A stretch of DNA of 64,000 nucleotides. Source: CAZJLP01 sp964546955 (GTDB lineage Bacteria; Verrucomicrobiota; Verrucomicrobiia; Opitutales; Opitutaceae). The translations under genes and the position numbers were made by a program. The stretch lies in contig CAZJLP010000008.1 of NCBI GenBank assembly GCA_964546955.1, positions 1 to 64,000 of the forward strand. The letters are read 5' to 3'. Below are positions 8,563-17,100 of the stretch, piece after piece. Under the pieces are notes generated by a model. That model worked only from the letters and a program-made list of their open reading frames with translations. It did not search any database and was not told where the DNA came from. Numbering within the stretch: the stretch's first letter is position 1; the number at the start of each line of letters is the position of its first letter.

Positions 8563-8654
8563 GAGGTGGAGCGCGCTCCGAGCGCGCGATTGGACGTAAT
8601 TCTACGACCTACGCGGACTCCCAACCAACGCGCTCGGAGATCGCGTTCCACCTC
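8563..8654. repeat. Palindromic repeat element, copy 2 (92 bp, inverted relative to copy 1)
   Basis: The reverse complement aligns end to end with 5946-6039. Both ends read GAGGTGGA-x-CGCG into the element, giving about 25-bp imperfect terminal inverted repeats. It lies between rlmJ (+) and the ABC permease (-), two convergent genes, and contains no T-tract. Confidence 0.8.
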
Positions 8655-8729
8655 TATTCGCTCAGCTGAGTTTTTCAGAGGTTTCGTAAAGACTAAGAGA
8701 AAGAGTGAACATACGCCTGCGCGATACCC

Positions 8730-9527
8730 TCACACATCCGTCCGTCCGTAGGAATCATGCCACTTATGCAGCAGTAGCCAGCTCACGAAGTAGACGGCGC
8801 CGACCAAGATAAAGCCCAAGAGACAGCAGGTGGCGGCGGTGGCAAAGAGCGCGGGAACTTTCAAATGCGCGCTGTAAAGCACCGTGCGGAAGCCGAGGCC
8901 TCCGACACCGCCCGCGGAATTTCCGGCGAAGAAATCGCCCGTGACGGCGCCGATGGGAGCGAGGATCGCGGAGACGCGCAGCCCGGTGAAAAAATACGGA
9001 AGCGCGGAGGGTAGTCGCAGGCGAATCGTTTCCTGCCAGCGAGACGCTCGACTCAGCCGGAAAAGGTCGACGAGATTCCGGTCGGTGGAGATCAGTCCCT
9101 GGGTGGTCGCCACGACCAGGGGAAAACAGGAGATGAGGAACGTGATGATCGTCACGCTGAGAAGTCCCGATCCTACCCAAAGCAACAAAATCGGTGTAAT
9201 CACGATGATCGGAATCATCTGCATGGCCATGACGTACGGGAAAAGCGCAGCGCGGACGGCGGTTGAGGAGGCGAGCGCGAGGGACGCCAGGATGCCGAAA
9301 ACGATCGCGCCGGCAAAACCGGCCAAGGCGGGGAGGGCGGTGTTGGCGGCCGCTTCGAGCAGGATTGCTCGTTCCACGTAACCTGCCGAAAGGACTTCGT
9401 GCGGGTAGGGTAGCGTGAAGGCTTTCTCCGCCGCATGCCGGCCGATTTGCCAGCGGAGCGCATACCAGAGGGCGGTAACCGCCGCGGCCACCGCAAGGGG
9501 CAAGAGAATACGGAAGGTTTTGGACAT
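8730..9527 (-). CDS. ABC transporter permease, NitT/TauT (SsuC-like) type
   Basis: The 265-aa protein has about six membrane segments: residues 7-24, a pair around 60-90 (NTALPALAGFAGAIVFGILASL), 95-125 (MIPIIVITPILLLWVG), then the rest. The EAA loop is visible around LFRLSRASRWQETIRLRLPSALPYFFTGLR, where the ATPase docks. The family imports nitrate, sulfonates, taurine or thiamine precursors (HMP). I chose the ATG at 9527, 1 bp after the ATPase stop codon, implying coupled translation. No periplasmic binding protein gene is adjacent, so the substrate is unknown. Confidence 0.88.
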   Translation of the reverse strand: MSKTFRILLPLAVAAAVTALWYALRWQIGRHAAEKAFTLPYPHEVLSAGYVERAILLEAAANTALPALAGFAGAIVFGILASLALASSTAVRAALFPYVMAMQMIPIIVITPILLLWVGSGLLSVTIITFLISCFPLVVATTQGLISTDRNLVDLFRLSRASRWQETIRLRLPSALPYFFTGLRVSAILAPIGAVTGDFFAGNSAGGVGGLGFRTVLYSAHLKVPALFATAATCCLLGFILVGAVYFVSWLLLHKWHDSYGRTDV

Positions 9528-9528
9528 A

Positions 9529-10281
9529 TCAGGCCGCGCGGATCGTGCTGCGGAGCTCGCGCGAAATCTCCACGACGAGTCGATGGAAGTCGTCCGATTG
9601 GCGGGTTTCGGCCGTGCGCGGATGCGGTAGTGGTATGGTATGAATCGACCGAATACGTCCGGGGTAAGCGTCGAGCAGAACGACCCGGTGCGAGAGGAAA
9701 ACCGCCTCCGCCACCGAATGGGTGACAAACAGAGCGGTCCAGGCATCCTTTTGTCGCAACGCGAGCAGCTCCTCATTGAGCCGGTCCCGGGTCATTTCGT
9801 CCAGGGCGCCAAACGGCTCGTCCAGCAGGAGCACGCTGGGCGCGATGGCGAGGGCGCGAGCGAGGGACACGCGCATTTTTTGGCCGCCGGACAATTGCCG
9901 CGGATAAGCATCCGCCTTCTCGGCCAGGCCGACGAGTGAAAGCGCGGCGTTGCGTTTCGATTTCCGCTCGTGTTCAGGCAGTCCGCGCAGGCGCAGAGGG
10001 ATCTCCACATTCTCGGCCACGCGCAGCCAGGGCAGGAGGGTCGGCTCTTGAAACACGAACGCCAGCGGGGTCGACGCGTTCCGGGGAGGTTCACCGGCGA
10101 CAGCGAGACGCCCTTCGGTGACCGGGCTCAGTCCGGCCACCAGGCGAAGCAGGGTCGATTTTCCGCAGCCGCTGGGGCCGACAAACGTCACGAATTCGCC
10201 GCGCGCTACAGATAAGCTGATGTCGTGCACCACGACGGGTCCTCCGCCGTAACGTTTATTGACCGCGGTAAATTCGATCAT
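9529..10281 (-). CDS. ABC transporter ATP-binding protein, NitT/TauT type
   Basis: The ATPase is about 250 aa: Walker A GPSGCGKST (near residue 36), Q-loop FVFQEPTLLPW, signature LSGGQKMR, Walker B VLLLDEPFGALD and H-loop FVTHSVAEAV. The LLPW after the Q-loop and the overall length are typical of TauB/SsuB. It starts at the ATG at 10281 or, less likely, at a TTG at 10293. It pairs with the permease immediately downstream. Confidence 0.9.
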   Translation of the reverse strand: MIEFTAVNKRYGGGPVVVHDISLSVARGEFVTFVGPSGCGKSTLLRLVAGLSPVTEGRLAVAGEPPRNASTPLAFVFQEPTLLPWLRVAENVEIPLRLRGLPEHERKSKRNAALSLVGLAEKADAYPRQLSGGQKMRVSLARALAIAPSVLLLDEPFGALDEMTRDRLNEELLALRQKDAWTALFVTHSVAEAVFLSHRVVLLDAYPGRIRSIHTIPLPHPRTAETRQSDDFHRLVVEISRELRSTIRAA

Positions 10282-10389
10282 GCTAGGAGCCAAGCAGGCC
10301 TGGAAGCATGTCTCCAGCTGGTTTTCTCGGGGCTTTGGACTGATCGGACGGGCGGGTTATAGGGCCTATATGGCCGGGCGCGTCTTTTC

Positions 10390-10478
10390 TTTGTCATCCT
10401 CGAGCGCAGCGAAGGATCCAAGGTCGATAGAGCCGACGGAGGGGCACTGGATCTTTCGCTGCGCTCGAGGATGACAAA
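10390..10478. repeat. Long palindromic repeat with 31-bp arms
   Basis: Arms at 10390-10420 and 10448-10478 are inverted repeats with a single mismatch and a 27-bp centre. The outer ends read TTTGTCATCCTCGAGCGCAG. Similar TCATCCT-GAG-CGAAGGATC palindromes are dispersed in many bacterial genomes, from memory. The element lies between the ABC operon and the eno terminator. Confidence 0.75.
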
Positions 10479-10517
10479 CAAAAAGCGACTTCGATCGTAT
10501 TTGAACAGGCAGTCCGC

Positions 10518-10547
10518 AAAAAAGGCCGGGCTTTTCAGTCCGGCCTT
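10518..10547 (-). terminator. Intrinsic terminator of eno
   Basis: On the minus strand a GC-rich stem (AAGGCCGG with its complement) closes a short GAAA-containing loop and is followed by six T, about 30 bp after the eno stop codon at 10576. Confidence 0.85.
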
Positions 10548-10575
10548 AAATGATTTCGGGGGAGGAGGCCGCCGA

Positions 10576-11895
10576 TTACAGCTTGCCGCCGTAAATGGCG
10601 CTGGCGCCGAGCTCTTCCTCAATACGGAGGAGCTGATTGTATTTGGCCACGCGGTCGGTCCGGCAGAGCGAACCGGTTTTGATCTGGCCGGCGTTGGTCG
10701 CCACGGCGATGTCGGCGATCGTGACGTCCTCCGTTTCGCCCGAGCGGTGCGAGATGACCGCCGTGTAATTGGCCTCCTTGGCCATCTCGACGGCGTCGAA
10801 GGTTTCAGTGAGAGAGCCGATCTGGTTGACCTTCACCAAAATCGAATTGGCGGTGCCGGTCTCAATGCCGCGCTTCAAGAATTCGGTGTTGGTGACGAAA
10901 AGGTCGTCGCCCACCAGTTGCACGCGATCGCCGATCGCGTCGGTGAGTTTCTTCCAGGTGGTCCAATCGCTTTCGGCGCAACCGTCTTCGATCGAGATGA
11001 TCGGGTACTTGGCGGTCAGCTCTTCGTAGAAGGCGACGAACTCGTCGCCGGTCAGGACGCGCCCGTCGGACTTCTTGAACGTGTACTTCTTCGACTTCGC
11101 GTCGTAAAATTCGGAGGACGCGACGTCCAGCGCGAGAGCGATGTCCGCGTCAGCGCCGAGCTTGTAGCCGGCGTTCTTGACCGCGAGAGCGATCGCGTCG
11201 AGGGCGGCCGTGGCGCTGGCCAGTTTCGGCGCGAAGCCGCCTTCGTCGCCCACGGCGGTGGCCAGGCCCTTTTCCTTCAGAACCTTCTTCAGCGAGTGGA
11301 AAACTTCGCAGCCCATCTGCAGGCCTTGTGAAAACGTATCTGCGCCGATCGGCATGATCATGAATTCCTGAAAGTCGATCGGAGCGTCGGAGTGCGCCCC
11401 GCCGTTCATGATGTTCATCATCGGAACGGGCAGCACCTTCGCGTTCGGTCCGCCCAGATACTTGTAAAGAGGCTGATTGAGCGCGGCTGCGGCGGCCTTG
11501 GCCGTCGCCATCGACACGCCCAGGATCGCATTGGCCCCGAGCTTCGACTTGGTTTTGGTGCCGTCGAGTTCGATCATCAGACGGTCGATGCCAACTTGGT
11601 TGGTGGCATCCTGTCCGATGAGAGCGGGGGCGATCACTGCTTTGACATTGTTCACCGCGGCGAGGACGCCCTTGCCGAGATAGCGCTTTTTGGCGTCGGT
11701 GCCCTTCGGCAGCGATTTGGCCGGCGCGCTGGAATCGCGGAGTTCGATTGCTTCGTGTTCGCCCGTCGAAGCGCCGGAAGGCACAGCGGCGCGGCCCAGG
11801 TGGCCAGAGGCGAGCTTGACGTCGACTTCGACCGTGGGATTTCCACGGGAGTCGATGATTTCACGGGCGGTGATCGCGGTGATCGTTGTATTCAT
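10576..11895 (-). CDS. eno: Enolase
   Basis: The 439-aa protein converts 2-phosphoglycerate to phosphoenolpyruvate. Landmarks in order: AREIIDSRGNPTVEVDV at the N-terminus, VPSGASTGEHEA on the mobile loop, NGGAHSDAPIDFQEFMI, the metal-binding SIEDGCAESDW and LVGDDLFVTN, and the family signature around SHRSGETEDVTIAD with the C-terminal KTGSLCRTDR. I chose the ATG at 11895 because the E. coli protein starts equivalently just before the ITAREIIDSRG strand. Single gene with its own terminator; the promoter must lie within 11896-12315. Confidence 0.98.
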   Translation of the reverse strand: MNTTITAITAREIIDSRGNPTVEVDVKLASGHLGRAAVPSGASTGEHEAIELRDSSAPAKSLPKGTDAKKRYLGKGVLAAVNNVKAVIAPALIGQDATNQVGIDRLMIELDGTKTKSKLGANAILGVSMATAKAAAAALNQPLYKYLGGPNAKVLPVPMMNIMNGGAHSDAPIDFQEFMIMPIGADTFSQGLQMGCEVFHSLKKVLKEKGLATAVGDEGGFAPKLASATAALDAIALAVKNAGYKLGADADIALALDVASSEFYDAKSKKYTFKKSDGRVLTGDEFVAFYEELTAKYPIISIEDGCAESDWTTWKKLTDAIGDRVQLVGDDLFVTNTEFLKRGIETGTANSILVKVNQIGSLTETFDAVEMAKEANYTAVISHRSGETEDVTIADIAVATNAGQIKTGSLCRTDRVAKYNQLLRIEEELGASAIYGGKL

Positions 11896-12315
11896 GAAGG
11901 AAAAGATGCGAATGGGCAAAGTGAGCCGGGCAGTGAAAATGACTGGCAGCCGAAGGGGAAGACGAAAAACTCAGCCTTCGCCGGGCCTACGGCTGACTGC
12001 GTGGCGACACTGCGCTGCGCGCGTTGTAAAAGGGGGACTGTGGCCTCCCGGCGGACATTTGGGGACTGGGTCGCCTCAAATCTTTCTCGTTCTCGTAAGG
12101 AAGTCTTAAAACGGATCGCAAGGTAGAGGCGGGCATCTGGACCGGCCGCCAAAGGGGGGAAATGCCGCCAACGAACATGCGTTTTGACGCCATCCAGCGC
12201 TGCGGAAATGGCTGTAGGTTACGTTTTCCGCACACGACGGTGAGTCGGGGACGCCTCGCCCTCCCTTTCGATCCTCTCGTCTTCGTTCCTCAAAAGAGAG
12301 AGAAGGGGCCAAGCC
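11896..12315. other. Intergenic stretch between eno and the ankyrin-like gene
   Basis: I see no convincing gene in these 420 bases; the open frames are shadows. The region must hold the eno promoter. A short TTTCTCGTTCTCG tract near 12082-12095 resembles the hexamer tract at 30571-30600. Confidence 0.5.
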
Positions 12316-13338
12316 TCACGATGGCCGGGCAAGGCCTAGCTTTCCCAACATTCGCGCCAAGGGGCTTTGGGGCTTGGGTCGGAGGCCGGGAGGGAGCTGG
12401 TCGGCGAAACCGCGGGCGACGGCGGTCCGCAGCGGGGTCATCCCATCGTAATTGCGCGCGTTGAGATTTTCCGAGCTGAGCAACTCCGGCGGAAGCTGGT
12501 TCAGATGCCCCTCGTAAGCCGCTGCGTGGAGGGGCGTATCGCCGTGATCGTTGCGCGTCAGCAGGAGATCCGCGGTCAGCTCTGGACGAGGTATCTTTCG
12601 AAGTTGGCCTGTTTCCGCTGCCGCGTGAATCACAGTATAGCCCGATTTGCTCGCCAGGGTGAGGTTAGCGTGCGTCAGGAATTCTTCGGGAATCTGTTCG
12701 AGGTGGCCCGCAATGGCCGCGGCATGGATGGCACTGTCGCCGGCAGTCGTTTTCGCCAGGAGGGCGTCCGCCGTGACTAAGGCCGCGGGGATCTGGTGGA
12801 GATTCCCATTCAAGGCTGCGACATGGAAAACGGTTTCGCCGCTCGCATTGGTCTGCTGCAAGAGGTCCTCGGTGAGGTAGGCGGCCGGAAATTGGTCCAA
12901 AGTCCCATTCTCAGCCGCTTCATGCAGGAGCGTATTCCCCAGTTCGGTTTTGGTCTCCACAATCTCACGAGCGACTAACTCCGCCGACAACTGGTTCAAG
13001 TGGCCGTTTCCCGCGGCGACGTGAAATATGGTATATCCTGAATTAGAACGAGTTAAAAGTATTTCTGTCGTGAGGATAGACGCGGGAACTTGGTCGAGGT
13101 GACCCCCCAGTGCGGCGTGGTGAAGGGGCGTGTAGCCGGAGTCGTTCTTGAGCAGCAGGCTGTCCTCGGTGAGTGCCTCCGGAGGTAAGACGTTCAAGGT
13201 GCCGTACTTGGCCGCAAAGTGAAGAGGCGTATTGCCCGCTGCATTCCGCGCAACCCAGAGCTCTGGTGTCACCGCAGCCGCTTCTTCGGCCGTCAAACGG
13301 CCCTCGCGTAATGCCGCGTGGAGTTCATCAACAGTCAT
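12316..13338 (-). CDS. Ankyrin-like repeat protein with Pro-containing repeat variant
   Basis: The 340-aa protein starts at MTVDELHAAL (ATG 13338). About eight 33-residue repeats begin with G-x-T-x-x-H-x-A-A-x-x-G, the ankyrin first helix. The second half of each repeat reads L-x-Q-x-P-x-x-x-L-T-x-x-x-L, with a conserved Pro where classic ankyrins have the second helix. Repeats start near residues 34, 67, 100 and onward. It has no signal peptide or membrane segment. Ankyrin proteins mediate protein binding; the partner is unknown. Repeats close in sequence suggest recent internal duplication. Confidence 0.8.
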   Translation of the reverse strand: MTVDELHAALREGRLTAEEAAAVTPELWVARNAAGNTPLHFAAKYGTLNVLPPEALTEDSLLLKNDSGYTPLHHAALGGHLDQVPASILTTEILLTRSNSGYTIFHVAAGNGHLNQLSAELVAREIVETKTELGNTLLHEAAENGTLDQFPAAYLTEDLLQQTNASGETVFHVAALNGNLHQIPAALVTADALLAKTTAGDSAIHAAAIAGHLEQIPEEFLTHANLTLASKSGYTVIHAAAETGQLRKIPRPELTADLLLTRNDHGDTPLHAAAYEGHLNQLPPELLSSENLNARNYDGMTPLRTAVARGFADQLPPGLRPKPQSPLARMLGKLGLARPS

Positions 13339-13441
13339 ACCCGGGTCGGTTGAAAGGAGACGGCGGGGCAGGAAAGGTGGCAATCAAATTTCCCAGTCTG
13401 AAACGGGGTTTCGATTTGCCAAGCAGGCCGTTGAAAACACG

Positions 13442-13876
13442 ATGCGCGGCATGAAAGATACCCCAAAATCGGCCCCGGAAGCCGGAAAACGCGACGCCGT
13501 CCTGTTGGTGGACGACGAGCAGCCGATTTTGGACATGTTTGGGCAGGCGTTGTCGTCCCATTTTGATGTCAGTACCGCAACGTCGACCCGCGAGGCGGAA
13601 TTCGTGCTTCGGAAGAAAGCGTTCAAAGTGGTGGTGGCAGATCACTTGATGCCGGGAGGAAACGGAATGAGCTTCCTCGTGCGCTGCCGGGAAGAATTCC
13701 CGCACATGCAACGCGTGCTGGTCACCGGCTACATGAAGCCGGAAATGCTTTTGCGCAGCGTGAATGAGGCCGCCCTTTATCGGTACCTGCTGAAGCCGGT
13801 CCACATGCCGGATTTGATCAAGATCGTCCAAGACGCGGCCCGGGCGCACGATTTGGCGGTAAAATCGACGGCCTGA
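13442..13876 (+). CDS. Single-domain response regulator (REC only)
   Basis: The 144-aa protein is essentially one receiver domain: acidic pocket LLVDDEQ, phosphorylatable Asp in VVADHLMPGGNG, switch Thr in VLVTGYMKPE, and Lys in LLKPVHMPD. There is no output domain. It may act like CheY or Spo0F as a diffusible switch or phosphorelay element; the partner kinase is not obvious nearby. The start could be the ATG at 13442 or at 13451; neither has a clear Shine-Dalgarno sequence. It is divergent from the ankyrin-like gene. Confidence 0.88.
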   Translation: MRGMKDTPKSAPEAGKRDAVLLVDDEQPILDMFGQALSSHFDVSTATSTREAEFVLRKKAFKVVVADHLMPGGNGMSFLVRCREEFPHMQRVLVTGYMKPEMLLRSVNEAALYRYLLKPVHMPDLIKIVQDAARAHDLAVKSTA

Positions 13877-13914
13877 GACAAACTTTCCGCAGGGGAACGA
13901 CTCATGGGATTTGG

Positions 13915-14068
13915 CAATGGCCAAATCTTGGAAGTGAGGCTTTGGCTTATCGCCTTCGCCACGAAACTCAGGGTCTGCTTATCGCAGACGACAACCCACG
14001 ATAAGTGGGTCCGCAACAGGCAGCGAAGGCGATAAGCCGGAGCTAGAAATCCAAGATTTCACCCATTG
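13915..14068. repeat. Nested-hairpin palindromic element with complementary loops
   Basis: The outer stem pairs 13915-13920/14063-14068 and 13923-13932/14050-14059. The middle stem pairs 13944-13959 with 14023-14038 perfectly and extends outward with wobbles. Inside are two hairpins: GTCTGC/GCAGAC (13973-13989, loop TTATC) and ACCCAC/GTGGGT (13994-14010, loop GATAA). The two loops are exact complements. The motif CTTATCG recurs four times, twice on each strand. The element sits between the convergent response regulator and uvrA genes. Confidence 0.75.
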
Positions 14069-14120
14069 GTGAAGTCGGATGAGTGGTTCCTTCCTTCCGC
14101 AGGCGGTTCCAAGCGGCGGC

Positions 14121-17100
14121 TCACCGTTTCATCTTTGCCGTCAGATAGGGCGCGGTGGGGGACTTCTTTACTTTGAACAATCCCGCGAGGGGGCCTTGGT
14201 ACATGAGATCACCGCCGCGGGGGCCGCCGACGGGCCCGAGTTCAATGATGTGGTCCGCCTCGGCAAGGAGATCCAGATGGTGTTCGATCACCACGACCGT
14301 ATGGCCCTGATCGACCAGGGAATGCAGTACGCGGATAAGCTTTTCGCAATCGCTCAGGTGGAGGCCAATGGTCGGCTCCTCGAGCAGGTAGAGGTTTTTG
14401 GGCTGCAAGCCCCGCGAGCGCTCGGTGTAGGTCGCCAAGCCATGACTAAGCTCGGTCACGAGTTTGAGACGTTGGGCTTCACCGCCGGATAATGAGGGTG
14501 AGGTCTGGCCGAGCGTGAGGTAGCCGAGCCCGCACTTCACCATGAGCTCGCAGACCTGGGAGAGCTGCGAATGGAAATCGAAGAATTGCACGGCTTCTTC
14601 AAAGGTAAGTTGCAGGACTTCGCCGATCGTTTTGCCCTTCCAGGTGACATCGGCCAAATCGGGCCCGTAGCGCAGCCCGCGGCAATCGTCGCAGGGGAGA
14701 AACGTATTCGGCATGAACGCCATTTCCAGTTTCACCCGGCCGGCGCCCTGGCACGTTTCGCAACGGCCGCCCGCGGTGTTGAAGGAAAACCGCGAGGCGG
14801 TGTACCCGCGAATCTTGGCTTCGGGCAGTGAAGCGAAGAATTGCCGAATCTGGTCGAAGATCCCGAGATAAGTGGCGGGCGTCGAGCGCGGGGTTTTGCC
14901 GATAGGAGATTGGTCCACTTCGATCACGGCCTTGAAGTCGGATGCGCCGGTCAACGTGTCGAAAGGATGCGGAGCTTGTTCTTGTGCAGGGGAACCGGGC
15001 GCGATCTCCGTCTCGAAGCCCGTCGCCTTGACGAATTCCTTCCCGGTCAATTTCGCTTTGCGGGCTTTGATCGCATGAGTGACGGCGGGATGAAGCAGAT
15101 CGCGGAAGAGAGTCGATTTACCCGCGCCACTCGGACCTGCGACCATCACGAGACGGCCCAATGGAAGCCGCAGATTGAAGTTCTTGAGGTTGCGATGCCG
15201 TGCGCCGGTCAGCTCGAGCCAGCCCGCGTTCTTCGCGCCGTCGGGCATGGCGCGATAGTCTCCCCGGAGGGGGTGGACGATGCCCTTGGCCAGGAACAGT
15301 CCGGTGAGCGAGGTGGCGCTGGCCCTGATTTGGGCGGGCGTTCCGTTCGCGAGAATTTCCCCGCCGTGAATGCCTGCGGCGGGACCGAGATCGATGATGC
15401 GATCGGCCTGCCCCATCAGTTCGTCGTCGTGCTCCACCACCAGCACGGTATTTCCCTTTTCGCGCAGGGCTTTGAGGGTCTCGATCAGACGATCGTTGTC
15501 CCGCGCGTGGAGGCCGATCGAAGGCTCGTCGAGCACATAGAGCACGCCCGAAAGATTTGATCCCAGCTGGGCGGCGAGCCGGATTCGTTGGGCCTCGCCT
15601 CCGGACAAAGTCTCGGTGGGACGATCCATCGAGAGATAGCCGAGTCCCACATGATCGAGGAAACGCAGCCGCTCCTCGATCTGGGGCACGATGTCCTGGG
15701 TGATGCGTTTTCCGCGATCGTCGAGATCGAGAACACGCAGATGGCACAACAGCTCGGCGGGAGTCCCTTGGAGCAATTCCGACAGCGAAAGCGGCTCCTG
15801 TTTGCCCCGGAAATGCAGCTTCACCGCTCGCGCGATCCGATTGAGGCGAGCGCCGTGACACTCGGGACAGGGGTGTCCCGCGTCCGAGATATCCGCGTCG
15901 GGATCCACCAAGCCCGATTCGCGCAGATAGTTCTCCTCCTCATCGTCCTCCTCGTCGGCCGGTTCGAGCATCCAGGGAAAGATACGCCCATGCCCGCGGC
16001 AAGCCGGACACCAGCCCCGCACGGAATTGAAGGAAAAATGTTTGGGGTCGAGTTCAGGAAACGATTCGCCCGTTTCGATATCCGTCCGCGTGGTCGAAAA
16101 CCACGAGAGGATCTCGCCGTTGGGCAACAGGAGGAAACACGCTCCTTTTCCGAGCTTCAGCGCCTGGTCGAGCGCTTCGCTGAGGAGCGCAATTTCCGGC
16201 TTCTGCCTCGAAGGCGCGAGCGCTTTGAGATCGGAAACCACGACTTCAATGTCGTGTTCCTTGTAACGATCCAGCTTCTCGAACGTATCTACCTTAAGAA
16301 TACGACCGTCGGTCCGCATGAGCTCGAAACCCTGTTTTCCGATCCAGGAGGCGATCGGCTGGTGATGGCCTTTGCGGCCGCGGACCAATGGGGCGCAGAG
16401 ATAGAGATGCTTTGATTTCTGCGCCTTGGGTCCGGCCAGAACTTTTTGCAGAAGCTTCTTGAGCGCTCCGAGCGAAAGGGGAGTCACCGGTCGGTCCGTA
16501 TCGGGATGGTGCTGGACGCCCAATCGCGCGTAGAGAAGGCGGAGGTATTGGGCGACTTCGGTGATCGTCGCCACCGTGGATTTGCGCGAGCCCCGCGTGA
16601 CCCGTTGCTCGATCGCCACCGTGGGAGGAATGCCGGTCAAGCGGTCGATATCGGGGCGAGGCAGCTGCTCGACGAATTGCCGCGCGTACGGAGACATCGA
16701 TTCCATGAAGCGGCGTTGGCCCTCCGCAAATATGATGTCGAAGGCCAGCGTCGACTTGCCCGAACCGGACACGCCGGTGACGACTGACAATTCGCGGTGA
16801 GGAATGGTGAGCGAAATATTTTTGAGGTTGTTCTCGCGCGCTCCAATGACGGTCAGCTCCGAACGATGGGCTTGGCCGTTCGCACCCTTTGCGAACGATC
16901 GCGGGGCAGGCAGCTCGGCCACGGCAACGGCCGAGGAGCCTCTGGCCCCCACGGAGAGGCGTTTATTCCCGCGGCCGTCGCGAATCCGCTCTCCGGCGGC
17001 AGCGGCGGTTTCCTCCAACGCCGCCGCAAGAAAACGCGAGGTTTCGGTTTGGGTTGCCGCGACGGTTTCGGGCGTTCCTTCGGCCACGACACGGCCGCCA

